Shown: positions 22,795 through 31,011 of the stretch, piece by piece
Layout: each line of letters starts with the position of its first letter
Position numbering within the stretch: the first letter of the stretch is position 1
From: RGIG3009 sp964390295
GTDB taxonomy: Bacteria; Bacillota; Clostridia; Oscillospirales; Acutalibacteraceae
Direction of reading: 5' to 3'
NCBI GenBank assembly: GCA_964390295.1
Contig: CAYMHR010000013.1
Coordinates: 1 to 31,905 of the forward strand
Length of the DNA stretch: 31,905 bases
Translations under genes and position numbers: made by a program
Notes under the pieces: generated by a model
Seen by the model: the letters and a program-made list of their open reading frames with translations, nothing else
Told to the model about the DNA's origin: nothing
Databases searched by the model: none

Positions 22795-23649
22795 ATGGCT
22801 GTTTTTACCAACCAGGCAACCATGACCTATAACGGCATCACGACGACCTCGAACGTGGCTTACGGGGAGCTGTTGGAGGTGCTGGCCGTCAGCAAAACGG
22901 TGGTGGAGAGCAGTTATGCCACCGACGGCACCGTCACCTACGTGGTGACGCTCCGCAACACCGGCACGGTCGCTTTGACCGGGCTGACGGTAACGGACAA
23001 TCTCGGCGGCTATCCCTTTGGCAGTACGACGGTCTATCCGTTGACGTATATTACCGGCACGGTGCGGCTGTTTATCGACGGCACGTTGCAGACGGCACCG
23101 ACAGTCTCCGGCGAAGCACCGCTGGTGATGAGCGGCATCACCGTGCCGGCCGGCGGCGACACGGTAATCGTGTATCAGGCCCGCGTGACGGCATTTGCCG
23201 ATCCGGCGGCAGAGGGCACGATCGTGAACGTGGTAACGGTGACGGGCACGGCGATCAGCAACGCGGTGAGCGCCACGGCGACGGTGGGCGCTACGGCGGC
23301 GCCGACGTTGACGATCACCAAAACGATTACGCCGACGCAGGTGACGGATAACGACCGTGTGACGTATACCTTTGTAATTCAAAACTTGGGAAATACGGCG
23401 GTAACGGCGGCGGATTCGGCGGTCATTACCGACGTATTCGATCCGATTTTGTCGGCGCTGGCCGTGACCTTCGACGGAACCGCGTGGACGGAAGGCGTGC
23501 AATATAGCTACAGCGAAACGACCGGATTGTTTACGACGGTGGCCGGGCAACTGGCGGTGCCGGCGGCAACCTATACGCAGGATGCCACGACCGGTGCCTA
23601 CACCACGATTCCCGGCACGGCTACCCTGACCGTTACGGGAACGATCTGA
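22795..23649 (+). CDS. DUF11-repeat protein without signal peptide
   Basis: A 284-aa protein rich in Thr, Val, Ala and Gly, built of Ig-like beta repeats. Two DUF11-type units are visible: VTYVVTLRNTGTVALTGLTV followed by TDNLGG (about 42-70), and VTYTFVIQNLGNTAVTAADS with ITDVFDPIL (about 185-220). DUF11 domains usually sit in secreted surface proteins, yet here there is no signal peptide, LPXTG or anchor; the chain begins MAVFTNQATMTYNG. Similar signal-less forms occur in other Clostridia, and a spore-coat or exosporium role is a guess. GGAAAGGAGG precedes the ATG. Monocistronic, ending at a bidirectional terminator. Confidence 0.85.
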   Translation: MAVFTNQATMTYNGITTTSNVAYGELLEVLAVSKTVVESSYATDGTVTYVVTLRNTGTVALTGLTVTDNLGGYPFGSTTVYPLTYITGTVRLFIDGTLQTAPTVSGEAPLVMSGITVPAGGDTVIVYQARVTAFADPAAEGTIVNVVTVTGTAISNAVSATATVGATAAPTLTITKTITPTQVTDNDRVTYTFVIQNLGNTAVTAADSAVITDVFDPILSALAVTFDGTAWTEGVQYSYSETTGLFTTVAGQLAVPAATYTQDATTGAYTTIPGTATLTVTGTI

Positions 23650-23670
23650 CGCTGAGTAAAGCGGTCTGAA

Positions 23671-23702
23671 AAGGCAACGGCTTCCCCCACGGGAAGCCGT
23701 TG
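23671..23702. terminator. Bidirectional terminator between DUF11 gene and cysK
   Basis: A 12-bp perfect stem (23675-23686 with 23691-23702). The minus strand continues CCTTTTC and the plus strand TTAGCGTTT, so the leftward direction (cysK) is favoured. Confidence 0.75.
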
Positions 23703-23724
23703 TTAGCGTTTCGGTATCGTGCGG

Positions 23725-24657
23725 TTATTCCGCAAAGAGCGGCGTGGACAAGTAGCGATTGCCACTGTCGGGAAGCAGAGCAACCACGGTTTTTCCGGCG
23801 TTTTCCGGCAGCTTTGCCAGCTCGATCGCCGCGTGCAGAGCGGCACCGGAGGAAATGCCGACCATGACGCCCTCGCGGCGGCAGATCAGCCGTGCGGCGG
23901 CGTAGGCTTCGTCGGTCGTCACCGGCACGACGGAATTGTAAACGTTGGTGTTCAGAATATCGGGAACAAAGCCGGCACCGATCCCCTGCAAGCCGTGCGC
24001 GCCGGCCGCTCCGCCGGACAGCACCGGTGAATCCGCCGGTTCGACGGCGACGACCTGCACGCCGGGGCTTTGCGCCTTCAGATATTCCCCGGTACCGGTG
24101 ATGGTGCCGCCGGTGCCGACACCGGCTACGAAGAAATCCACTTGTCCGTCGGTATCGCGCCAAATTTCCGGTCCGGTCGTCGCACGGTGCGCCGCTGGGT
24201 TGGAGGGGTTGACGAATTGACCGGCCAAAAAGCTGTTGGGCAGGGAGGCGGCTAGCTCCTCGGCACGGGCGATCGCACCGGCCATGCCGCGTGCCCCTTC
24301 GGTTAAGACGACCTCGGCACCGTAGGCGACGGCGAACTGCCGCCGTTCCACCGACATGGTGTCCGGCATGACCAAAATCATGCGGTACCCGCGCGCGGCG
24401 GCCACGGCGGCCAACCCCAGTCCGGTGTTGCCGCTGGTCGGTTCGATGATGACCGAACCGGGACGTAAGATTCCTGCTTTTTCCGCATCGTTAATCATGG
24501 ACAAGGCGACGCGATCCTTGACCGAACCGGCCGGATTGAGATATTCCAGCTTGGCGAGCAGACGCGCGTTCAAATGACAGTCGCGTTCGACGTTTTTCAG
24601 CTCCAGCAAGGGCGTGTTTCCGACCAACTGATCGAAGGAGGTGTAAATGGCAGGCAT
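23725..24657 (-). CDS. cysK: Cysteine synthase (O-acetylserine sulfhydrylase)
   Basis: PLP enzyme making L-cysteine from O-acetyl-L-serine and sulfide. The 310-aa protein starts MPAIYTSFDQLVGNTPLLEL; Lys47 in NPAGSVKDR is the PLP lysine; PTSGNTGLGLA is the substrate-binding loop; GTGGTITGTGEYLK binds the cofactor phosphate; and VGISSGAALHAA is near the C-terminus. The length is normal. ATG at 24657 is used, with GGGAG 8 bp upstream; the frame extends to 24717 without homology. No serine acetyltransferase is adjacent. The T-box or SAM leader sometimes found upstream of such genes is not visible here. Confidence 0.95.
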   Translation of the reverse strand: MPAIYTSFDQLVGNTPLLELKNVERDCHLNARLLAKLEYLNPAGSVKDRVALSMINDAEKAGILRPGSVIIEPTSGNTGLGLAAVAAARGYRMILVMPDTMSVERRQFAVAYGAEVVLTEGARGMAGAIARAEELAASLPNSFLAGQFVNPSNPAAHRATTGPEIWRDTDGQVDFFVAGVGTGGTITGTGEYLKAQSPGVQVVAVEPADSPVLSGGAAGAHGLQGIGAGFVPDILNTNVYNSVVPVTTDEAYAAARLICRREGVMVGISSGAALHAAIELAKLPENAGKTVVALLPDSGNRYLSTPLFAE

Positions 24658-24778
24658 ACGATCGTCTCCCGATGCTTTATTTGGTAGTATTTTATCACGA
24701 CGGCCGGGATGCGTCAATGAAAAAATGGGTTATGTATATCGCGTTTATGAATTTTTCTTGAAAAATCCGTCGTACCGC

Positions 24779-24807
24779 TTGCTATTTTCTGCAAAGCCTT
24801 GCATAAT
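24779..24807 (+). promoter_or_regulatory. Probable promoter of the ABC transporter / comF transcript
   Basis: -35 TTGCTA (24779-24784), 17-bp spacer, -10 CATAAT (24802-24807). The ABC gene starts at 24841 with AAGGA upstream. Confidence 0.5.
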
Positions 24808-24840
24808 GTAAAGCACAAACGAAGGAAAGGAATCGAACCT

Positions 24841-27800
24841 ATGCTTGAACTGAAAAATATTAAAAAGGATTACCCAGCGGGTAGCGACACAGTTCACGCG
24901 CTCAAGGGCGTTTCACTGCGCTTCCGGGACAGCGAGTTTGTTTCCATTCTCGGTCCGTCCGGCTGTGGCAAGACGACGATGTTGAACCTGATCGGCGGTC
25001 TGGATCAGTATACCGACGGCGATCTGATGATCAACGGCGTTTCCACCAAGGATTTTCACGACCGCGATTGGGATGCGTATCGCAACCATTCGGTCGGCTT
25101 TGTGTTTCAAAGCTATAATCTGATCCCTCATCAGACGGTGTTGCAAAACGTGGAGCTGGCGTTGACGCTGTCGGGCGTTTCCAAATCCGAGCGCCGTCAG
25201 CGCGCACGCAAGGCGCTGGAAGCGGTCGGACTGGGCGATCAACTGAAAAAGCGTCCCAGCGAAATGTCGGGCGGCCAGATGCAACGCGTGGCGATCGCAC
25301 GCGCCATCGTAAACGACCCGGATATTATTCTGGCGGATGAGCCGACCGGCGCGTTGGACAGTGAAACCAGCGTGCAGGTCATGGAGATTCTCAAGGAGAT
25401 CTCTCACGATCGGCTGGTCATCATGGTGACGCACAACCCGGAACTGGCCGAGGCGTATTCCACCCGCATCGTGCGGATGCTGGACGGCGTGATCACGGAC
25501 GATTCGGCGCCGCCGACGGATGCGGAGGTCATGCCGAAGAGTCAACCGGCTGACAAGAAGGCAAAGAAGAAAAAGGAAAAGAAGCCCTCCATGTCGCTGA
25601 CGACCGCCTTTGGTTTGTCGCTGAAAAATCTGTTCACCAAAAAGGGTCGCACGATTTTGACCTCCTTTGCCGGAAGCATCGGCATCATCGGCATTGCGTT
25701 GATCTACGCGGTGTCCAACGGCATGACCACGTATATTGATTACGTGCAGGAGGAAACGCTGGCATCGTATCCGTTGACACTGGAAACCCAGCACATGGAT
25801 GTCGGCACGCTGATGTCTACGTTTATCGCTTCGGCGGAATCGGCCGGTGATCACGAGCAAAACGCGGTATATGAAAAGCCGGTGCTTCAGGACTTGGTCA
25901 ATGCGCTGAACAGTGCCGGAGAGCACCAAAACGACCTGAAAGCGTTTAAGAAATACTTGGAAGCTGAAATGGCGAATCCCGACAGCACCTCCGGATTGTA
26001 CTCGGCGGTGACGGGCGTACAGTATACCTACGATATGGATATGATCATCTACACCAAAACCGAGGATGGTGTGATTCGGGAGTCCAACGCCCAAAAGCTG
26101 ATCACTTCGTTGTTGACGGAGTACCCGGAGCTGATTCCCGACAGCATGCAGATGAATGCCGAGTCGTCCTCCGGCGTGGTTTCCGTAATGTCGAAAAGCG
26201 GCATGGTGTCCTCTACCTGGCAGGAAATGCTGCCGGGCAACGACGGTGAGCTGATCAATCCGTTGATTAAGGAGCAATACGAGCTGATCGAGGGCGGCCG
26301 TTGGCCGACCGCCTACAACGAAGTCGTGCTGGTTCTGGATGAAAACAACGAGATCGACGACATGACGCTGTACGCCTTGGGCCTGATCTCCGAGGATGAG
26401 ATCAAATCGCTGATTCAGCAGGTGCTGAACAAGGAACAGCTCGCGGACGCCAATCGCCGTTGGAGCTACGAGGATATTTATAACATGGAGTTCCGCACCA
26501 TTTTGAACGCGGATTGCTACAAATGGAACGAAGCGACCGGCACGTACGTGGACGTGCGCGAAACGCCCTCCGTCGGGGATGATTTGAACAACATCGAGTT
26601 GGAGATGCTGTACGAAAACGGCATTACGCTGAAGGTGACGGGCATCGTTCGTCCGGCAGAGGAGACGATGCAGGGCATGTTGTCCGGCGCGATTGCCTAC
26701 ACCAGCAAGCTGACTGAGTATATTGCGCAGGAATCCAAATATTCGGCGGCTTTACAGGCGCAGTTGGATTCGCCGGAACGCGACGTTTTCACCGGCTTGT
26801 TGTTTGCTGATACCAAGGCGGGCGACGAGCTGACGGATGACGAACAGCGGGAGCGCGAGGAGATTTTTCGCTCTTATATCGCCCAGCTGGACGATGCCGG
26901 CAAGGCGGAGGTATATGTGAAGATCGCCAGTCTGCCGACGCAGGAGGAAATCGACGCGGCGATCGCCGCGCAAATGCAGGTCACTGATCGCGCCGCGCGC
27001 GAAGCCATGGTCGTGCAGGCCTTTGCACAAATGAGCGGCATGGGCCAGGAGGAGCTGGCGTCTTACGTTTCCACCATGTCGGAGGAGGATTTGAACGTCT
27101 ATTTTGCCCAGATTGTTTCCGCTCAGGTGACGGCAAGCAATTTGGAAAAAACGCAGCAGGCCGTTCAGGACACTCCGGCGGCGGTGCTGGCGCAAAAGCT
27201 GGACGCACAGTTGTCGTCGTTGGATACCGCTGCCTGCGCCACGCTGTATAGCGCCGTCATGGAGTTTTCCGACGCCACGCTGGACGACAATCTGGCACAG
27301 CTCGGATACGTGGATTTGGAGGAACCGTCCTCCATCAACCTGTATGCGGCCAGCTTCGAGGATAAAGACGTCATCGAAGCGGCAATCAACGACTATAACA
27401 AGTCGGTAGATGAAATTTCGCAAATCGGTTACACCGACTACGTCGGCCTGATGATGTCCTCCGTGACCACGATCATCGATGCGATCACCTACGTTCTGAT
27501 TGCGTTCGTGTCGGTTTCGCTGGTGGTTTCCTCCATCATGATCGGTGTCATCACCTTGATTTCGGTTCAGGAACGCACCAAAGAGATCGGTATTTTGCGC
27601 GCGATCGGCGCTTCCAAACGCAACGTATCGAATATGTTCAACGCTGAAACCGTCATTATCGGCTTTGCGTCGGGCGCGATCGGCGTTTTGGTCACCTATC
27701 TGCTGTGTATTCCGATCAATTTGATTTTGAACGCTCTCACGGGTATCCCCAATCTGGATGCGGCGCTTCCGTGGCAGGTGGCGGTAATTCTGGTAGCGAT

Positions 27801-27888
27801 CAGCATGCTGCTGACGCTGTTTGCCGGTATCATTCCTTCACGCAGTGCGGCACGGAAAGACCCGGTCGTGGCTCTGCGAACGGAATAA
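24841..27888 (+). CDS. ABC transporter ATPase fused to FtsX/MacB-type permease
   Basis: A 1015-aa single-chain transporter. The ATPase (about 1-225) has Walker A GPSGCGKTT (38-46), Q-loop FQSYNL, signature MSGGQ (142-146), Walker B IILADE (162-167) and the switch His198. A Lys-rich linker (KKAKKKKEKKPS) leads to membrane helix 1 (about 270-295), a very large extracytoplasmic region (about 295-880) without Cys-rich or signal motifs, and three C-terminal helices (about 880-908, 937-960, 980-1000) with the FtsX motif ERTKEIGILRAIGASKRNV. MacB-like exporters work as dimers by mechanotransmission and often move peptides or extract lipoproteins. No two-component system or adaptor is adjacent, so the substrate is unknown. 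Confidence 0.92.
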   Translation: MLELKNIKKDYPAGSDTVHALKGVSLRFRDSEFVSILGPSGCGKTTMLNLIGGLDQYTDGDLMINGVSTKDFHDRDWDAYRNHSVGFVFQSYNLIPHQTVLQNVELALTLSGVSKSERRQRARKALEAVGLGDQLKKRPSEMSGGQMQRVAIARAIVNDPDIILADEPTGALDSETSVQVMEILKEISHDRLVIMVTHNPELAEAYSTRIVRMLDGVITDDSAPPTDAEVMPKSQPADKKAKKKKEKKPSMSLTTAFGLSLKNLFTKKGRTILTSFAGSIGIIGIALIYAVSNGMTTYIDYVQEETLASYPLTLETQHMDVGTLMSTFIASAESAGDHEQNAVYEKPVLQDLVNALNSAGEHQNDLKAFKKYLEAEMANPDSTSGLYSAVTGVQYTYDMDMIIYTKTEDGVIRESNAQKLITSLLTEYPELIPDSMQMNAESSSGVVSVMSKSGMVSSTWQEMLPGNDGELINPLIKEQYELIEGGRWPTAYNEVVLVLDENNEIDDMTLYALGLISEDEIKSLIQQVLNKEQLADANRRWSYEDIYNMEFRTILNADCYKWNEATGTYVDVRETPSVGDDLNNIELEMLYENGITLKVTGIVRPAEETMQGMLSGAIAYTSKLTEYIAQESKYSAALQAQLDSPERDVFTGLLFADTKAGDELTDDEQREREEIFRSYIAQLDDAGKAEVYVKIASLPTQEEIDAAIAAQMQVTDRAAREAMVVQAFAQMSGMGQEELASYVSTMSEEDLNVYFAQIVSAQVTASNLEKTQQAVQDTPAAVLAQKLDAQLSSLDTAACATLYSAVMEFSDATLDDNLAQLGYVDLEEPSSINLYAASFEDKDVIEAAINDYNKSVDEISQIGYTDYVGLMMSSVTTIIDAITYVLIAFVSVSLVVSSIMIGVITLISVQERTKEIGILRAIGASKRNVSNMFNAETVIIGFASGAIGVLVTYLLCIPINLILNALTGIPNLDAALPWQVAVILVAISMLLTLFAGIIPSRSAARKDPVVALRTE

Positions 27889-27925
27889 TCGCAGGACTTT
27901 CGGATGAAATACGTGGGGTGGTGGC

Positions 27926-28666
27926 TTGACGAGGAGAGAGCGCTTTTGCCGTCGCTTACTCGCTGTGATCTGGCCGGAACGTTGCATTTTTTGCGGCGTT
28001 CCGGTTCCGGCATTGACACTGTGTTGCCCGGCCTGCCGTGACACGGTGGAGCCGATCGCGCCGCCGACTTGTCCTGGATGTGGAAAGAGCCGCAAGGATT
28101 GTCACGGGAAGCACCGTCGGCATCCGTACGAGCGGCTGACGTCGCCGCTGTATTGTACCGGCGCAGTGCATCAGGGTATCTTGCGGCTGAAGCATTGTGA
28201 TGACCCGCTGGCAGTGTCGTTCTTTGCCGAACAAATGGCGGTGGTGGTTCGCCGCGACCTGCCCGACGAGCGGATCGATCTGGTTACGTATATTCCCATG
28301 ACTGCGGCCGATCAGCGGGCGCGCGGCTATAATCAAGGCGAGCTGCTGGCGCGCGATTTGGCCAAGCGACTGTCGTTGCCGTTGGTGCCGACGCTACGAA
28401 AATGCTATCAAACCCAACCGCAAAAGCATCTCGACGCTGTGGAACGTACCGGCAACGTTTTGGGCGCGTTCGACGTTTGTCAAGGAACGGCGATAGCCGA
28501 TAAAACGGTATTGCTGGTGGACGACGTGATCACGACCGGTGCTACCGTCGACGAGTGTACGAAGATGCTGAAGCTGTACGGTGCCAAACGGGTGTTCTGT
28601 GTTACGGCATCCGTCCGTCGTCCGGATGGCGACGAGAAACCGCCGGCAGAAAACGATTTGCGATAA
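27926..28666 (+). CDS. comF: ComF-family phosphoribosyltransferase-like protein
   Basis: A 246-aa ComF protein, in naturally competent bacteria a cytoplasmic factor linked to DNA uptake; also widespread in non-competent species. N-terminal Cys pairs (CIFCGVPVP, CCPAC, CPGCGKSRKDC) form the zinc-binding part. The PRTase core has IPMTAADQRARGYNQGELLA and the PRPP-binding loop VLLVDDVITTGATVDEC near residues 193-209. The start appears to be TTG at 27926 behind GGGGTGGTGG; no ATG is better placed. It follows the ABC gene by 37 bp and ends at a strong terminator. An unlinked PRTase function is possible. Confidence 0.9.
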   Translation: MTRRERFCRRLLAVIWPERCIFCGVPVPALTLCCPACRDTVEPIAPPTCPGCGKSRKDCHGKHRRHPYERLTSPLYCTGAVHQGILRLKHCDDPLAVSFFAEQMAVVVRRDLPDERIDLVTYIPMTAADQRARGYNQGELLARDLAKRLSLPLVPTLRKCYQTQPQKHLDAVERTGNVLGAFDVCQGTAIADKTVLLVDDVITTGATVDECTKMLKLYGAKRVFCVTASVRRPDGDEKPPAENDLR

Positions 28667-28673
28667 CAATGTG

Positions 28674-28710
28674 AAAACGTCTCCGCGTAAAGCAGAGACG
28701 TTTTTCTTTT
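28674..28710 (+). terminator. Terminator of comF
   Basis: A 10-bp stem (28674-28683 with 28695-28704) with the right arm running into TTTTTCTTTT, eight bp after the comF stop. Confidence 0.88.
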
Positions 28711-28773
28711 CGGACGGCGTTTTCCGAACGAAAATAGCAAGAATTTGAAATAATGAACGTGGCGATAAAAAGA

Positions 28774-28804
28774 GCAAAAAAGAAGCCTTTCCGGAGAAAA
28801 GGCT
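28774..28804 (-). terminator. Leftward terminator just after the tmRNA/tRNA-like 3' end
   Basis: On the minus strand a 7-bp stem (28804-28798 with 28790-28784) is followed by CTTTTTTGC. It sits 8 bp beyond the sequence that resembles an RNA gene 3' end, where the terminator of such a gene would be. Confidence 0.75.
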
Positions 28805-28811
28805 GAAAAAC

Positions 28812-28830
28812 GGGTGGAGCCGAGGGGGAC
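28812..28830 (-). other. Probable attachment site (3' end of a tmRNA or tRNA-Ala gene)
   Basis: The minus strand reads CCCCCTCGGCTCCACC and then C instead of the final A of CCA. CGGCTCC-A-CC fits positions 66-75 of a tmRNA or tRNA-Ala acceptor arm, including the U70 that forms the alanine G3-U70 identity pair, and CCCC(C)T fits the 3' side of the T stem. Only the 3' end is present; no 5' part lies within the next 250 bp. With an integrase close by and a terminator directly downstream, this is best read as the duplicated end left by integration. Confidence 0.5.
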
Positions 28831-29089
28831 AAACGAATTTGTCTTTTGGCTTTTATTTTTTTGCGTTTCAATCCGAAAAACGGCTTGAAACAAGGGACTG
28901 TTGCAGATTTTCACGGTTAGCCGCTTAAACGAACCGCGAAAAATACGGTGGAAATCGTACCAAATTCGTACACCGGCAACTCGATGCTGTGTCGAATTAA
29001 GTCGATTTACCATTATCATCATAACACAGTCTTTTTCATTTTGCAAGAGCAAATTATCATTTTTTTGCAAAATTTTTATTTTTTCGATT
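28831..29089. other. AT-rich non-coding end of the integrated element
   Basis: No gene seen. It contains a small palindrome, GACAAACGAATTTGTC (28828-28843), and a 9-bp inverted repeat ATTTTGCAA/TTGCAAAAT (29038-29046 with 29065-29073) just past the integrase stop. These could be integrase arm sites or the integrase terminator; the evidence does not decide. Confidence 0.5.
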
Positions 29090-30208
29090 TTATACGTTTT
29101 CCAGTACCGCCAGCGCGCGTTCTTCCTCTTTGGGATAGAGGTGTGAGTACACGTTCCACGTTTGCTGTACGTTGGAGTGCCCCAGCCGCCGCGCGACCTC
29201 CTGAATGTTGATTCCGGCGTTTGCCAGCAACGAGGCGTGGCTATGCCGAAAATCGTGGATGCGTAAATGCGGCAAGCCGGACTGCTCGGAAAAAAGGCGG
29301 TTCCGGCTTTCCAAATTGCTGTCGCGCAGGGGAGTGGCTCCGCCGCAAACGCGAAATTCGTTGGAAAAGCCTTTAATCTGTTGCTGGAGCCGCTTGTGCT
29401 CCTCCAAAATCTCGACCAGCTTGTGAGGGATTTGCAGGGTGCGGTACGAAGATTTGTTTTTCGGCGGTGTTTCCTGGTCGCCGTTTTTGGCCTTTTGCGT
29501 AATACTGCGGCGGACGTGAATCCGGTTGCCTTCAACGTCCGACCAGGTCAGCGCGTTGATCTCGCCCTTTCGCATTCCGGTGTAAAAGGCGAGATTAAAA
29601 AACACGTAATAGCCGTTGTCCTGCACCGAGCGGTGGCGTGTCTGTTCAGCCGCGGCGATGAAACGGCGAAACTGCTCCGGCGTATAATACCGCAGTGCCT
29701 CGTGCTCATGGGTGAAATAAGCGTCGCGGAACCGACCGACCTTATCCAATGGATTTTTTGAAAAATAGTCCATTTTTACGCCGAAATTTAATACGGCGCG
29801 CAGTTCCTTGTACGCATTGTTTTTGGTGGAGGTGGCAATGCTTTTTTCGGCCACCGCGTTTTTCCACTCCTGAAGGCACTGGGGTGTTAGCTCATCGAGT
29901 CGAACGTTGCCGAGCAGGGGCAACACGTGATTTTGCAACACGGAAACCGTCTTATTCAACGACGTCTGCCGAATTTCGCTTTGCTTGGCGGCAATCATTT
30001 TTTCCACAAGAAGCCGCAGGGTCATCGCGGTGGGACGATCTGCTTTTCCTAAATCTGCCAGCAGTCGCAATTCCTCCAGCTTGGCTTCGGCGGCACCGTA
30101 AACGGTACGGGAAGCCTTGCGATATTTCCCGTCAACGTCGGTATAGCTGACAAACACGCGATATTGCGCTTTACCGTCTTTGCTTTTTCCGGTTTTGTAA
30201 ATGGGCAT
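29090..30208 (-). CDS. int: Tyrosine recombinase, phage/ICE integrase
   Basis: Catalyses site-specific integration and excision of the element. The 372-aa protein has an N-terminal arm-type DNA-binding domain (MPIYKTGKSKDGKAQYRVFV, YRKASRTVYG), a SAM-like core-binding domain (about 60-165, with VSVLQNHVLPLLGNVRLDEL), and a complete catalytic domain: Arg213 in YTGMRKGEINAL, His/Arg in HDFRHSHASLL, the second His in RRLGHSNVQQT, and the nucleophile Tyr in NVYSHLYP near 353. GAGGAG precedes the ATG. It reads toward the presumed att site, the usual arrangement, and lies 80 bp after the repressor gene on the same strand. Confidence 0.95.
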   Translation of the reverse strand: MPIYKTGKSKDGKAQYRVFVSYTDVDGKYRKASRTVYGAAEAKLEELRLLADLGKADRPTAMTLRLLVEKMIAAKQSEIRQTSLNKTVSVLQNHVLPLLGNVRLDELTPQCLQEWKNAVAEKSIATSTKNNAYKELRAVLNFGVKMDYFSKNPLDKVGRFRDAYFTHEHEALRYYTPEQFRRFIAAAEQTRHRSVQDNGYYVFFNLAFYTGMRKGEINALTWSDVEGNRIHVRRSITQKAKNGDQETPPKNKSSYRTLQIPHKLVEILEEHKRLQQQIKGFSNEFRVCGGATPLRDSNLESRNRLFSEQSGLPHLRIHDFRHSHASLLANAGINIQEVARRLGHSNVQQTWNVYSHLYPKEEERALAVLENV

Positions 30209-30234
30209 GATGGCTCCTCGCTTTGCAGTAATAC

Positions 30235-30277
30235 GCCCGGCGAGTGAAAGTCGGACAGCTTTTCACACACGCCGGGC
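30235..30277. terminator. Hairpin between repressor and integrase
   Basis: An 8-bp GC stem (30235-30242 with 30270-30277) continues, after a small mismatch, as 6 bp (30244-30249 with 30261-30266). There is no T-run, so it may attenuate read-through from repressor to integrase rather than end transcription fully. Confidence 0.55.
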
Positions 30278-30288
30278 AAGAGCTTGCG

Positions 30289-30831
30289 TTATTCGTTGGT
30301 GTTCGCCGGGGCAGAGTCATCCCCGGACGGATCAAAGGGATTCGAGTCGTCAGCCAGCTTCAGGATCGGCGGCTCCAGCAGATTGAAATCCAGCGGCAGC
30401 TCCACCACGGGATGCGCCGGCTTATGATGGCAGGCGGACGACTCATCGTTGCCGATGGTGTCGGACAACAGCGAGTCGATGGTCGCGCTCACGACCTCGT
30501 TGTGGCGATACGCTTCGATCAGCTCGATCTCGCGTTTGGACAGAACCGGCTGGCTTAACGACGCAGTGGCATCGCCGACTGCCGCGGCAGATGGCTGGAC
30601 AGCCTTCGCCGTATTCTTTACGTGCTTTTGCGATTGGTAGCCCAGCAGATAATTCATATCCACGTTGAAAAAATCGGCAAAAATCTCCAACATCTCCAAA
30701 CCCGGTTCACGATCACCGCGTTCGTACATGTTGATACGGCTTTTGCTTATGCCGATTTTTTGGGCCAGCTCATTTTGCGAAAGATTGGCTTCGGTTCTCA
30801 AGACGCGAAGCTGAAGATTAAAATTAGACAT
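30289..30831 (-). CDS. cI-like XRE-family repressor of the element
   Basis: A 180-aa regulator. The N-terminal XRE helix-turn-helix (about 6-62) reads LRVLRTEANLSQNELAQKIG, SKSRINMYERGDREPGLEML, IFADFFNVDMNYLLGY. The remainder is hydrophilic, with a predicted helix (LSKREIELIEAYRHNEVVSA) and an acidic tail; no LexA-type S24 peptidase or HExxH segment is seen, so RecA-driven self-cleavage is unlikely. ATG at 30831 has AGGTGA 6 bp upstream; the frame stays open far upstream but that part overlaps the divergent genes and is not real. Transcribed from the promoter at 30851-30879, facing the early operon. Confidence 0.9.
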   Translation of the reverse strand: MSNFNLQLRVLRTEANLSQNELAQKIGISKSRINMYERGDREPGLEMLEIFADFFNVDMNYLLGYQSQKHVKNTAKAVQPSAAAVGDATASLSQPVLSKREIELIEAYRHNEVVSATIDSLLSDTIGNDESSACHHKPAHPVVELPLDFNLLEPPILKLADDSNPFDPSGDDSAPANTNE

Positions 30832-30850
30832 ATTATCACCTACACTACTT

Positions 30851-30879
30851 ATTATCGCATACTGACGCCGAGGAATCAA
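30851..30879 (-). promoter_or_regulatory. Repressor promoter of the lysogeny switch
   Basis: On the minus strand: -35 TTGATT (30879-30874), 17-bp spacer, -10 GATAAT (30856-30851), about 20 bp before the repressor ATG. A GTGCAC site (30888-30893) lies immediately upstream of the -35. Confidence 0.7.
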
Positions 30880-30887
30880 TGGTAAAA

Positions 30888-30995
30888 GTGCACAAAAGGA
30901 ACGCGACATTTTCGTGCACATTATGTGCTCGAAACGCTTGACCTTTGTAAGGATATACGGTATCATAAACTTAATCGAGCACGAAACGTGCTCGA
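30888..30995. promoter_or_regulatory. Operator region of the switch: GTGCAC/CGAGCAC-type sites
   Basis: Three related sites: GTGCAC at 30888-30893; an imperfect palindrome CGTGCACATTATGTGCTCG at 30913-30931, ending 6 bp before the -35 of the rightward promoter; and a perfect palindrome at 30975-30995 with 9-bp arms TCGAGCACG/CGTGCTCGA around AAA, just after its expected start. The shared half-site is CGAGCAC. Placement flanking both promoters is what a cI/Cro-type switch needs. Confidence 0.7.
30938..30966 (+). promoter_or_regulatory. Rightward early promoter of the element
   Basis: -35 TTGACC (30938-30943), 17-bp spacer, -10 TATCAT (30961-30966), start near 30973. Bracketed by the two palindromic operators. 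Confidence 0.78.
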
Positions 30996-31011
30996 AAAGA
31001 GGAGGGTAATC

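Noticed and set aside
24658..24840. T-box or SAM riboswitch upstream of cysK or the ABC gene
   Set aside because: The cysK leader is very short and shows neither a T-box motif nor SAM-box helices.
24913..26277. 454-codon leftward frame inside the ABC gene
   Set aside because: Antisense shadow of a GC-rich gene; His/Arg/Gln-rich, with no start signal.
28812..28850. An intact tRNA or tmRNA gene
   Set aside because: Only the acceptor/T-stem-like 3' end is present; no D-arm, anticodon or 5' acceptor strand can be placed in the upstream 250 bp.
28480..29535. 351-codon leftward open frame across comF, the att region and integrase
   Set aside because: It is antisense to comF, crosses two terminators and overlaps the integrase out of frame.
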